Shown piece after piece: positions 1-11,790 of a stretch of 64,000 bases of DNA; positions within the stretch are counted from its first letter, which is position 1; every line of letters begins with the position of its first letter. Source of the stretch: Cristatella mucedo (lineage: Eukaryota; Bryozoa; Phylactolaemata; Cristatellidae); NCBI GenBank assembly GCA_009760855.2, contig WPIO01000026.1, positions 1,396,001-1,460,000 of the forward strand. The letters run 5' to 3'. The notes beneath the pieces are model-generated. The model was not told the origin of the DNA and did not search any database. It was given only the letters and a program-made list of their open reading frames with translations. The position numbers were made by a program, and so were the translations under genes.

Positions 1-2031
1 TGCAAATTTGTCACAGGTTCTGGTGTACCTGTACATAGTGAGTCAAGTAAGTGGTCACACTAGTAACTAACTTGGTATCGTTAACTAAATGTGGTTAAAT
101 GTGCTATGTCAGTTCATGCAAATCATCAAAACCTGACCCAATAGATCGTGCGTCTTTTGCACATCTCCTTTCGAGTGCTCTTGGAGGACAGGAAAGTTGT
201 CTTATTTGACCTCAATAATTGTGTGCCGCATATATCACTGGTCGGCTGGCTGAACCTAATGCGCGTTATGTTTCGAAAATCTGTTTGATGCTTCTGAGCA
301 TTTTCGAAGCACAATCTCATCCAAAAGACACTGCGGGTCACTAATCTGGATGCATGCAGTAGGAATTAACAAACACAATCGGTTCGATTGATGCTGTATT
401 CCATGAGCATTTGCATAAGTAAATCAGGTGCAGACAACACAATCAATTTTGCAGCTGTAAATGAAGAGAAGCAGACTAAATACTACTGTCAGGCAGCTGG
501 AGACTTGTTGGCTGCTTGTCTTGCTGGCCAGCTCACGGTATCAAAAAAACTCTGCCGCTTCTTCTTCCGTCTTATGTGTTCGATGATGGAAATTGAAGAC
601 AAAGAAAGAAGACAATGAAGAAGCAAGAAAGACGTACGACAACATTATAGCTTTATTATATTATTATTCGACTGGACCTGGCTGGAGCTCTTGTCCGACT
701 AGTTGGGCTACTAATTTATTTCAGCTTGATCAGAAGACTTGTTTTCAGTAGCACTATACAAGCACAGACTCAACTGGCACGTGGCCGAAGCGAATCGAAG
801 CCTTATTACTGGATCATGCAGGCTCACACTTCACCAAGCAGTGGCTCCAGCAGCCACCAACGGTTGGATGCTGGCCAACGATGCCGAAAATAAGCAAAGC
901 AATGACCCGGTGGCTGGAATAAGGTAAAAAGGACTGCGCCTGAATCCACGTTCCTTTAAGCTCTTGCCAAATGTCCGGATACTTGCTAGGGCAGCCTCTC
1001 TGATGACTTGCATTACCAGATGCATCAGATGTCCTTATGAAGCTTTGTCTTGAGTCATGCATTCTGATGTAAACATACTGCGATGATGCCAAGCTAAACG
1101 CTGCAGCATAATTTTGCCTAACCGCGAGTGAGCTTCAAGCATGCACGAGTGCCAGAGCAGGGCAGCTATCTTGGGCAGCCTAGTAGCAGCCATTCATTAG
1201 GCAAATGCTCTCAAGTTGATGGCCAAGTCAATTACTCCTGCATGGCACGGTGCACAGCACTGGTGCTGGTCAGAACGGGAAATGGATGAGTTCGTGGATG
1301 AGGCCACCACCATCACTTGCATGCACATGTATGTACTCCGAGCAGATGAAGTAATAGCATTGGAATTGAAAGCAGCAGCCAAAACGGCCACCTACGATGG
1401 TGGTGGAAGCAGCAGCAGCAGCAGAAAAGAAGTAGCAGCAGTAGCTAGAAGCACCTTTTCTTTATGCCTTTATGCCTACACAAGTAAGCATCTGGTTGTC
1501 TCTAAAATCCTAGCAGTACTTCACAGGGGGGTAGGCTAGCATCTGGTTTGAGCCAGGTTTAGCAGCAGCACGATACCTGCATGCTACAATAGGTGCATTT
1601 ATTCTACGGATCACAATATGTGCATGTGTTAACCTGTAGGCTGGTAGCTCACAGCTCTGTTGGGCTCGCTGTGGCCACACCTCAACACACGACTGTTTCG
1701 GTGAAGAATGCATAACATTTCTCCTCTCACAGTTTTTGAATACGCTAAAATAAAACTAATTGATGCCAGCTGGCCCTCAAGTGCCGTGGCTGAATCTTTT
1801 CAAGTACCAGTAAGATAAATACCCTCAAAATGTTTCTACTCCACCCGAATTTATCGACCATTTCTCATCTGCAGAATGCCTTACTCCATGAATACTTGTC
1901 TCCTCATGTAAAATCTTCTGCTCACTAACGATCCGAGTAAGCCAGCTGTAAATGCATTTCTGACCAAGGTCATGGGCTTGAGCCCTGCAGCACAAGTAAA
2001 GCGCCCGAGTAAAGTGGCATACAAAGGACAA
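1..2031. other. No gene recognised
   Basis: Mixed-composition intergenic DNA with only short unrelated open frames. A short AGC run lies near 1408-1424. I recognise no coding domain, RNA gene or transposon here. Confidence 0.5.
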
Positions 2032-2044
2032 ACACACACACACA

Positions 2045-2097
<53 letters not shown>
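2032..2097. repeat. (CA)n microsatellite with CG-interrupted core
   Basis: Two CA tracts flank a short CGCGCGCG segment, and the second CA tract is the longer. The cysteine/valine-rich frames read through it on the minus strand are artefacts of the dinucleotide repeat. Confidence 0.95.
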
Positions 2098-3033
2098 GTA
2101 TGTATTTCCATGCATGCAGTTACCTGATTCTGATTCATAGCCGACGGGTAAGAGGCTCATACTTCACAACCCATATCGCTGGTTCAGTCCATCATCGGAC
2201 ATCTGTAACTTCCACTGTGATTGGGTTGATAGCCCATAAGGCTCGTCTGCTGCGACAGAAATAAGGTTGACGAATCAAATGACCTTTACATTTTACCTTC
2301 ACTTTAGAGACAGCTGTCCACCTGCAGTTGGTATATCCATGAGGTTTCCCGGATGACAGGGTCTTGTGAGAGTCACATTATGTCTGGAGTGGCCTAGTGC
2401 ACATGTTTACTGCATTGCCGTGAACGTTTTTTTTTCCAGAAATGGTGCCACAGGTTTATTTCTTATGTAGCAGGGCGATTCACGACCTGTGAGGCATCTC
2501 ACTTGCGACCGTGCAACTGCATATTGGGTGCATGTGAGAACAGTCAATTCAGATCTATCTCGATGCAGCACTACTGGCCTTCACTGAGGCTGTCGCACAC
2601 CCAGATTAGAGACCTGAGCAAGCAGTATAAACGCTGACAGGGCCAACTCGTGAGTGGATGCATTCCCTGTTCGCTGGTATCCGGTAAGATTTATGGGGCT
2701 ATCAAGAAAACCTGCTGAGCTGAGCAGAGGAGGGCGGATCGGCACTGCATTTATCTTAGATTATCTTTGATATTAGATATTTATCTTAGCCAAGTCCGCA
2801 AAGCAGGATTACACAGTGCTGGAACTCGCGAACTTCTGCATGCTCAAATGCAGTCACTAAGCAAATGAAAGATAGCACGTCAAAAAAGCAGGTGGCCCTT
2901 CGAGGAGGCGCCGGCGGCACAGCCAGAGAGAGCCGGCTCGGTCCAGCGGCTTCTGTGCAGGTCTCATGCAGTCAAGGAGGCCGAGGCCTAAGGTTCATGT
3001 CGGTCTCCACCACAGAGCAGTAAATACGGTGTC
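2098..3033. other. No gene recognised
   Basis: Intergenic sequence with a short poly-T run near 2428 and no recognisable coding or repeat-family match. Confidence 0.4.
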
Positions 3034-3443
3034 GTTTGCTCATACAGAAATATCAGATCTGCTATGGGCAGAGTGCTCATAGCAGGCTGTTCCACATGGT
3101 CATCAGCCGTATGCTTATATTTATGTTAATTAAACATGCTTTAGTACTCTTTTGTATCTTAGGGTTTATGATTTTAGGTTTAATACTTACGGGTTGTATG
3201 TTTTGGGGCTTACAACTTATGGTTTACTATGGTTAGATTTTGTATTTTTTGGGTTTAGAGTTTAGGTCTTAGGGTTTAGGGTTTAAGGTTTAGTATATAG
3301 GCATTAGAGAGAAACTCTAAATGAAAAAGATAACTAGAAACATGTTTATTTAACTTAAATATAAAGATATGCTGGCGACCATGTTCAACAGCCTGCTATG
3401 GGCACTCTGCCAATAGCAGATTTGATGTTGCTGTACGAACAAC
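3034..3443. mobile_element. Foldback/MITE-like element with long inverted repeats and telomere-like core
   Basis: Two arms of about 120 bp (about 3034-3156 and 3324-3443) are imperfect reverse complements. They share the blocks AGCAGGCTGTT / AACAGCCTGCT and TTATATTTA / TAAATATAA. Each arm carries its own small hairpin, GCTATGGGCA...TGCTCATAGC at 3061-3083 and a partner at 3395-3417. The spacer is a degenerate TTTAGGG-type array whose best run is at 3269-3285. No transposase is encoded and I could not see a clear target-site duplication. A non-autonomous DNA transposon or foldback element is the simplest reading. Confidence 0.7.
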
Positions 3444-3762
3444 TGATATTATGCTGTATTAGCTGTGAAGCGGCCATCGCAGTGTCTGCATTGGCCCTCC
3501 CACGGCCAAAAGCAAACAATGTCTAAAGAATGCACCAAAGGCTTTGGACCCGTGCCAAAGCTATTAAATCCTCCAGCAGAATTAGCACTCGACCCACTGT
3601 GGCAGAGTGGTCAGGCAGAGCACTATCCTGTGCAGGCAAACAAAGGGCTAGTGCAGCCAGGATGGTTAATTAGCACCGATGGCCGGCACGAGGTTTTCGA
3701 ATCGAAGGGGGCTGGTCGTCTGCAACCATTAAACCTCTGTTCATTAAGGTGAGAATGTGCCT
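3444..3762. other. No gene recognised; weak tRNA-like stretch
   Basis: Unassigned. A short segment near 3660-3712 has a B-box-like TTTTCGAATC, too weak to call a SINE. Confidence 0.3.

Positions 3763-3828
<66 letters not shown>
3763..3828. repeat. (CAG)22 trinucleotide repeat
   Basis: Twenty-two uninterrupted CAG units (66 bp), followed by GCAGCAG-rich DNA up to about 3870. No surrounding open frame supports translation as polyglutamine. Confidence 0.98.
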
Positions 3829-3831
<3 letters not shown>

Positions 3832-4060
3832 GAGGAGCCAGGGCAGCAGTTGCTGCAGCGCCAGTTGCTCGGGCGCTTGATCAAGCGCTGAGGCTGCCTA
3901 TCGAAATACACCTTCCTGCTGTCTGATCGCTCTGATCACTTGTTCCTTGGCAAAGGAGGTAGGCGATTCAAGGGCAGCACGCCTATCGCCATGCCTGCTT
4001 GCTCTCCCTGCTCAGCTGCCGGCTAGGGCTAAAAAATGGCAGCAAAATTGAAGACGATGA

Positions 4061-5130
4061 TGATAATAATAATAATAATAATCCACTTGCATAGTGCCCC
4101 CAGAAAATTTAATCTCTTTCTAGGTATTTTAAATTTACTGTAACTGAAGCATGATCAACTGGTTAGTGGTAACACGCCCAGGTCAACGAGCATAACCTGG
4201 TTTGAGGTGACATGCAAAGGATCAAAATGCACATATGATTTGTGACAGCAAGAGCAGTGTCAGCACACATAGGACGTATCACATGGACCCACTAAATGCA
4301 GTGATAAATAAATGTGTTTTAACTTCTTTTTAAATGTCGTCAAATCAGGGATCGTCGTGAGGTCATTCGGGAATGAGTTCTAGGCTTTTGGAGCATACGA
4401 ACTAAAGGCTCGATCTCCAAAGGATTTGAGGGTGTTTCGAGGCAGAACTAAGTGATTTGAGTCAGAAAAGCAGGTTGCACTATCCTAGCTTGGTGGGAGA
4501 GTAGTTGTGAGAGATAAGCTGGAGCCGAAGAATGATGGGCCTTTAAGTGAGTGACAGAAGGTGGAAGTAGATGCGTTGCTTGACCGGGAGCCAGTGAAGG
4601 TAGTCGAGAAGTGGCATGATGTGGCAACTGCCACTCACACGACAGATAAGGCTAGCTGCTGTTGTTGTGTAGCTAGTGCTGCAGTTTTGCACCAATTGTA
4701 AGCCTCTGATTGCACATGTCGGTAGATCAGTAAGCAGTGAGTTGCAAAAGTCGAGAGGCAGGATGTCACAAACGAATGGGCCAGTTTGATGCAGTATCCC
4801 TACTTAAGCAAGCCCGAATTTCAACAATGGTAACTTTAGCCAGGAGGTAAGGTGCTCACCCTTCACGACTCGAGTCGTGGCCTGGAATCCTGCAGCTAGA
4901 AATACTTAATTGCCCACTGCAAGCGGCAGTGATAGCAGTAAAGGCCAGTCTGCTGCTATACAAATGAAGCTGTTAAATCAGCTTTGATTTTTTTCAGCTG
5001 AAAGTCGGCAGACTTGATTGTGGAGCTGATGTGGTCGTCTAGTGAAAGGTCACTTTGGAACAGGAGGAAGGCCTAAACTTTGCTCGGATGCTACATGAGA
5101 TGATCACTGGTAAATCGAATTTGGGTCAGT
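4061..5130 (-). mobile_element. LINE family A, 3' half, interrupted by a SINE
   Basis: On the minus strand this runs from the RT C-terminal half through the 3' UTR to an (ATT)n tail at 4061-4081. It matches the copies at 33.0-35.9 and 43.3-44.1 kb, including the AAGCCCGAATTT and GGCAGACTTGATTGTGGAGC blocks. The coding frame is broken in many places. It is 5'-truncated near 5130 and is split at 4833-4994 by a plus-strand SINE1. Confidence 0.85.
4833..4994 (+). mobile_element. SINE1 (tRNA-derived), inserted in a LINE
   Basis: The tRNA-like head AGGAGGTAAGGTGCTCAC is followed by a perfect 16-bp palindrome CACGACTCGAGTCGTG (4864-4879). A weak B box GGAATCC, the body GCAAGCGGCAGTGATAGC and the tail GTTAAATCAGC plus T-run complete it. 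Both flanks are LINE family A sequence, so it inserted after the LINE. Confidence 0.85.
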
Positions 5131-5594
5131 CTCTGTGCTAGGCCACAGGCGATCGTCTCTTCTCATGTCAACTGCCTCCTGCACGTGAGAGAGCGAGGGC
5201 ACAAGAATATATTATCCTGCATTGCTCTCGACTCTGCTCCGTTTTTTCTGCCTCCGCCGGCAGTGGCGCCACCTTGCTGTGGCACATGACCGTTGTACTC
5301 GGACCAAGAGCTGGGCGAACTGGCCTTTGCTCAGATCACTGTGACAGCCAGAGTTTTCTGCATCTTGGTGCAAAAGTGCCCTCCAACTCTCTCTTTTCCA
5401 CATGCATCCGTTTAAAGTCTGGGAGCAAAGTTCAGCTTACGTGGAAGCCCAGAGCAGAGCGTGGCAAAGGCAGATAGTGCAAGAGAAAAGAAAGAGTTGC
5501 AGCGCACAGTGTAGACTCTATGTGATTGTACCGAGCGTCAGTTGGAGTGGTCTGCCCTGGTTTTGGTGACACATTTTGGCAGGACATCGAGGAA
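5131..5594. other. No gene recognised
   Basis: Unassigned DNA between two LINE fragments. Short frames exist on both strands without recognisable domains. Confidence 0.4.
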
Positions 5595-6085
5595 AATAAT
5601 AATAATAATATACACTTGATAAAGCGCCATATGAGAACTCAATCTCTCTCTCTAGGCGTTTACATTTGCTGCAAAGGAAACACGATCGAATGGTCAGTGG
5701 TAGCATGCTCAATAAACAACATGAATAACATGGTTAGGGGTGACATGCACAGGGTCAGCATGCAAGTATGGTTAGTAGCAGCACAGTGTCAGCACTCATA
5801 AGCACTTAAAGGACGAATCACAGTGACCCACTAAATGCTGTCCTAAATAGATGCGTTTTTATTTTCTTACTAAATGTGGTCAAGTCAGGCGATGTTCTGA
5901 CGAAAGTCGGGAGCGAGTTCCAGGCTTTGAGAGCATACGAACTAAAGGCAAGGTCTCCAAGGATTTAATTCCGAAAGCATGGGATGAAGAAAGTGGTACG
6001 ATGCTTAGCCTGGCAGGCAGTAGATCTGATAGGTAGGCTGGACCCAAAGAAGGAAGGAACCTAAAAGTGAGTAGACCATAGTCCT
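5595..6085 (-). mobile_element. LINE family A, 3' end
   Basis: On the minus strand this holds the end of the RT reading frame (GCATACGAACTAAAGGC block), the 3' UTR with GACCCACTAAATGCTGTCC, and an (ATT)n tail at 5595-5610. It is truncated at the 5' side near 6085. Confidence 0.85.
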
Positions 6086-6183
6086 CCATAGACCGCTGGA
6101 AAACAAGGCCATGGCCAGATAATTCGTGTATACCTGCTAGCTTCTCACCCTACCCTTCTCTTCTCCGCCTCGCCCTCTTTCTG

Positions 6184-6208
6184 GCCCTCCCTCCCTCCCT
6201 CCCTCCCT
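6184..6208. repeat. (CCCT)n microsatellite
   Basis: A short CCCT/CCTC repeat within a pyrimidine-rich stretch (6150-6210). Confidence 0.9.
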
Positions 6209-9200
6209 TTCCGAGGGAATTGGCAGCCCAATCTAGGGGGCTGCGGTATAGAGTGACCGTAGGGTCGAGCCCGACACGGTCAGCCTTGTTCGCAGTAACA
6301 GGCCTGCAGGCAAACATGCCAGACAACTTCGCAATAGCCGTGGCTGTGAAGGTCAGCTAAAGAGGACCCTGAGGGCACCCTGCTGCCAGTCCAGCTAAGG
6401 CTGGCTCTGGGAGGTTGGCTTGAAGTGGTGGCTTGTTCATCGCCGTGATGGCTATGACCACTCCAAGCCAGACTTATAAAAGCTAGGCTAGTGAGAAGTT
6501 GGCTCTCATAAAAAGCTCAGAATGGCTACTACAAAGGCTTCTCGAGGAATGTACCCATTCTGCCAGTTCCAAGTTCCGGTGTATAAATAGAGAACAGACT
6601 CGGGAGCTGGTGAACGCTACAGCTCCCGTGATGATGGTATGATGATGACAAACACGGGTTTGATAGCTGCTTCTGTGATGGTGAGTGCAACGGTGAGTTC
6701 CCTGCTGCTACTGCTGCAGGGCAGAGGCCGGCTCGCCTCTTTGAACAAGTCGCACGTAGTGTCTGTAGTGTTGTTACAAACATGGAGTGAGGCTTTCACC
6801 TCCGGACACAACTAGGCCGCAAACACAGCACTCTAATGAACGGCCCGGAAGCTTGCGTCACTGCTAGCGACTTGCGCGTGCAGCACCAAAGCAAGCAGGT
6901 ATAACGACAGTCGAAGAACGCGGCAGTGACAAAGAGAGCCCTGATATCTTAAATAACAAGTCCGTATCCTTAACGTAGTCAAGTCTATTCGACTGCAATG
7001 GAGGGTAGCAGGCGTTCAAGGACAGCCACGGCACACACGAACCGCCAGCTTCACGGCCTAGAGCTCGTGGCCTAGCTGGTTTATGATGTAAGGCTTGCAG
7101 TGTACTAATTAGACCGGTCAGACGGCGGAGGGAGCCGACAACACGGGCTAGTTAATCGAAATTCACTTGTGCAGATAGCCTGAAGCTTGCTGCGAATGGC
7201 ACTAAACTTGTCATCTCCCTTGCCCCCCCCCCCAGTCAACCGAAAGCAAACGACAAGGCTTGGCATGCTTGGCAGTGGCACGGCAGTGCGCTGCTGCTAT
7301 CGCTCTTGACACAAAAGCCATGCAAAATCCAAGGAAGCTCTAAGATGCACAGTCTCTTCGATGAGGCTTGGCACAGTAGCACCGAGTATTACTGGCCGAC
7401 AGTTAGCCCTGTGGCATTTGGCACAATCTAACTGCTAACAGTCCGGGCTCCTGCCACTTGCCGGTGCGTGCTCTGGGACAAATTGGAAACCCTGTATAGC
7501 AAGTGTGCAACACTGTTCATGCGACGATATTGGTGTCGACTTTTAGAAACTCCTACATAGGATCCATTTACTGCTTTCCAGTGTAAGAGCTTCTTATACA
7601 GCCGAGTAGAACAGGGGGTCATCTGCAGACTGGGTAGCAGCCATCTCGATAGCTTAACTAGCCTCCTCTCCCCATGCTTGGACTAGTGCTGAGAAATGCC
7701 ATACCCACACTAAGAGTCGAATCCTTTGGAGCACTCCTTTTGAAGGACATGTGCATATTATAGATGGCATGGCAGCTACCACTTCTCGGTGCAAAAAATT
7801 ATCGAGGGCCACTTGCAAATTCTTTTTGCAAGCTATTCAATATGCTCTTCACAGAAAATACTAAGAGCATTTCGACTAGAAAACAGTGATTTATGAGAAA
7901 TTTAAAAAAAACATTATTAGAAAAACAAGGCAGACACGCATGTATTTATGTCAATGCCCAGTGATTCTGCTGCAGAAAGACTATTTTTCCCAAGATTGGC
8001 AGGCCCCACCGGCTATATGGCCATTCACGCTGTTGCTTGCAAAAACGAAACAACAATTCAGTGATGGCCGTCAAGCCTTAGACGGTGATCGTGTGCTCTA
8101 TAGCCAGCAGGGCACTTCAGGCATGCCATCGAATAGTCTAGAGACAGATTCGGCGCGAAACGCGGCTGCCTGTTCGATGTAGAGCCTTCTTAAGGCGAGA
8201 GTCTGCTGATCACGCCTTTAGCTCCTTTGTGTCGATAGTCGACAATCGATGGCGAATCCTCTGCTCCTCATCCTCATTTCACATCATCTCCAACATCAGG
8301 GAACTACTTACTGTAACGGCTGGCCATAGATTCCAAAAAATAATACCGGGTGCTATGTATGATTCAAAAACTCCTGTAAATCCAAGTAGCTCCCCTCTCG
8401 GTGCTCTGTGGGCTTGACTGCTCCAGCTTGGTGTTGGCTGCTGCTTAGTTGGCCTTTCAATTCAAGAAACTCGGTCACACGCCTTTTACCTGTTAAGAGG
8501 CCGAGGTGGTTCTTGCTCGAGCAGCAAATGCATAGCACAGTTCTTGACCCAACCAGGCCCAGCATCGCTTAGCTGCTGCATGGCTCGTTGAACTTGTGCA
8601 GAAGCAGCAGCAGAAGCCGCAGCAGCAGCAAGAAAGCCTGCTCTAGTCCTACGAGTTCCTCCCACGATGATGAATTAGCCTATCCATTCTTTTGCATAAA
8701 GACTGCTGGTAGCTGCCGCTCTCGCTCCCGAGGGGGCCTAGACAGTGGAGCGCACTTCCAAAGTTCTTCTGCTGTGAAGATATCTTAGCACCCGCTGCAA
8801 ACTCTGGGACTTCCTTTACGGAGGCATTTTCTCGATTCTCAATGCAAACTCTTGCGCATCTTTCTGATGATGCAGCAATCCTCTCACCTTTCCGTGCACA
8901 TGAAGAAATCGCCATTGCAACCTGTATCAAAGGCACGAGGGTTTTGAATGGGCTGCAGTAAACCCCACAGCAGTGTAGCACCTGGGTAGTAATCGTAGCT
9001 TTGTCGAGTTACAGACAGAGATGCCCGCTTGCAGTACCAGAGCATACAGGTAGACTCAGGCGCAGGAGCTTCTGCTACTGTGCGGCTCTGGAATTCTATA
9101 GGTGAGCTTCTGCGAAGCACGAATTCAAGCGATCCAATCAGCAAACGGCCAGTATGTAATTGTAGTGGTTGCGCAGTCGCATGCTCCCGGTACACCATGA

Positions 9201-10230
9201 TGGCAACCATCGAGCAAGCTGAGTTTCCAGTAAAGCTTACAAAGCTTGCAAAACTGCTCTAAGTGAATTCTGAGAGTAGTGACGTGCTGCTTGCTGAAAT
9301 TGAGTGGTATTTGGCAAATTGAAATCCGAGCTTGCTTGCCAGCTAGAGCTGGCTGGGTAAGGACTCATCAAGTATAGACAAAAAAGACATAATCCGTGTG
9401 TAATCTGCACAAGCCAAGCCCACAATCACCTGCAAAGAAGTCTTAGCATAGGCAGACAGTCGTCCAATACAAGCACTGCCGAAACTGATAATCTCACAGC
9501 TGATGGCAACTGGGGCAGCAGTAGCGGCATCCCTGAGCTGTGTACTTCTCCACCAATCTGCAACTGAATTGCTTCAACTGATTGCTGACGTGCGGTGAAA
9601 TTTAACAAGTTTGCACTTTGCACTAGCCTAAGCTTGGGGATTTAGGCAAAAAATACTCGTGCTCATGTTTCTAGAACACCTTTAGCTAATATTGCCTGTT
9701 CTGTAGCAGCCTGCTGCTGCAGCTTCCATGCCAATCATTGCATCTTGAAAGGATCGCAGTAGGGAGAATCATCCATGTTGCATTTCTTCCTGCTTTTACT
9801 TGTGGCTTCTTTTGGATGCAGCTAGTTTTTATTTATTCCAAATTTGGAACCGGTTTTTTCTCAAATGTCTTTTAAATTCGAAAGCATTTTTTCGACATAG
9901 GTATACGATGCACAAGATTGTCCACATACTTGTTCGTGCTCTTCCTTTTCATCGGGATGAATCAGAGCATCGCATTCCCTGGGTCAAGAAAGTGCTAGAA
10001 TGCAGCCAATACCACGGAAGGGTTGAAGTACCCTTTCGTGTTTTTCTTTCAACTATTTGCATAGATATTACAAAAGACGGCTGCTGGTTCCCCATTAACA
10101 CATGAACATATTCTGTCACCGATCTACTAGGTCGGGCTGATCGGCCCCTTTAACTTTACTATCGACACCGTCAGAATTAGCCCTCAAGCAATGCCGCAAA
10201 GGCATCCCTGACAAATCTACCTTAATAGAC
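6209..10230. other. Long unassigned stretch
   Basis: Four kilobases with no recognisable gene or repeat family. It includes a 13-bp-arm hairpin at 6417-6469, a C-run near 7225 and AGC-rich patches near 8600-8640 and 9712. Open frames are short and overlap on both strands. Confidence 0.4.
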
Positions 10231-10410
10231 GAATAAAAAAATCCTAGCTGATTTAACAGCCTCTTTAGTATAGCAACAGAATAGCCTTGACAGCTATCAC
10301 TACTGCTTGCAGTGGCAATAAAGGATTTCCCATTGCCGTATTCCAACCCACGATCTCAGGACCGAGATCGCGAAAGGCAACCACCTTACCTAGTGTGCCG
10401 TCACGAATCA
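10231..10410 (-). mobile_element. SINE1 (tRNA-derived)
   Basis: Read on the minus strand: the A-box-like CACTAGGTAAGGTGGTTGC, then a hairpin core at 10349-10372 (CACGATCTC... paired with GAGATCG), a degraded B box, CAATAAAGGATT, and the tail GTTAAATCAGCTAGGA with an A-rich end. It is nearly full length. Confidence 0.85.
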
Positions 10411-10904
10411 CAACACTTCTTAGTATGCAGGACTACGAAATAAGATTGATTTCATAAGACGTCATGGCTGGCTTTCAAACCTTGATTTCTAAGCTTTCAC
10501 GACTCGGCCTAGCTGGCACACTTAACTTCTATTGCAAAGTCACAGCGTCCTTCAAGGGCGGCTGCTGTTATCACAGCACTCTGCATAGGGATGCAGGGCC
10601 AAGTGGACCTTTCTTGTTCGGCTCCTGTCCAGCCTTGAGTGCTTAACCTGTGCACGAATCTCTGTACGTCAGCAGCCTCAGATTTACTAACCGGTAGTCA
10701 GGAGTGTTCACGTGCTGGCTTTAGCATGCTGGCCTAACCACAATACTCGCTTGCTTCCAAATTCTCGAAACTTCGGAACATCGCTAGCTCTTGAGTACCG
10801 ATTCTCTTGCTGGGAGCTGTACAGCAACTTAAAGGAGAGTAAATTCTCCTAAGAGCTCTAGATAAGTTAGCTAATATTTATTAGGAAATATTTTGGATAT
10901 GTTT
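10411..10904. other. No gene recognised
   Basis: Unassigned AT-balanced DNA without a recognisable domain or repeat. Confidence 0.4.
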
Positions 10905-11790
10905 TGTGGAGCCGAAGAATGAAGGGACAACAAAGTGAGTGACAGAACAGTGAAGTCGACGTGCTTCTTGATGGGGAGCCAGTGCAGGTCGGTGAGAAGT
11001 GTTGTGATATGGCTGCTTTGACGTTAACGACAGACAAGCCTAGCTGCAGAGTTCTGCACTAAACCTAAGCTTTTTATTGCATAGGTGGGCAGACCAACAA
11101 GTAGTAGGTTACAGAAGTCTTGTTGAGATATAACAAATGCATGGACCAGCTTGGCTATGTTATCTTTGCAGGCCCGAGTTTTTGGAATAATACGTGGTGC
11201 TGCAGTCAGTTGGCTGCACACTTGACTTTGGAGTTAATCTGTGGTCCTCCAGCAAGTGATAATTTTGGAACATATATTGCAATCAGACACAGCAGCAGGA
11301 TATATGCTGGCACATCAGCCCCCTTTCTGATGGCTTTAAATTTCTGAGAAGCACCAGGATTGCCCAAAAACTAGTAAGCTGATTTTATTGTCATTCCACC
11401 TGAGAAATGTTGCTGCCATCCAAGTGTGAATGTCAGCAATACCTGCCGAAAGGGAGTTAAGAAAGTTGGACATGCATGAAGGCAGAGAGGGATCAAAGCA
11501 CAGGTACAACTGTGAGGGATCTGAATAAAAATGAAAGCCTGGATTGTGCTTGTCGATCACATTGGTAAGAGGAGAAGTATAGATTGTGAAAAGAAGTTGA
11601 CCAAGTAGAGACACCTGGGGTGCCTTCCACTCTAGAACCTCCTCGGATAACAGTTGCTCGTTGATATTTGCTCTGACGTCTCTTTCTGAAATATGACCTA
11701 AACCATTGCAGTTCAGTGGTGGTACCACATGACTTCCTTTGTAGATGGTTGAGATGGCTACATCTCACGTCTCTGGTGCTGAGGTTGACG
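10905..11790 (-). mobile_element. LINE family A, RT fragment without 3' tail
   Basis: The minus strand encodes a diverged RT palm. The frame at 11336-11728 reads FHFYSDPSQLYLCFDPSLPS and SAGIADIHTWMAATFLRWND, where the family has FYADDTQLYLCFDPSQPS and IDDIHTWMAANFLKLND. The catalytic YADD is altered to YSDP. Downstream sequence to 10905 covers the C-terminal half, but the 3' UTR and (ATT)n tail are missing. Confidence 0.85.

Noticed and set aside
3158-3300. A true interstitial telomere
   Set aside because: The repeats are degenerate and lie strictly between two inverted arms, so they belong to the foldback element.
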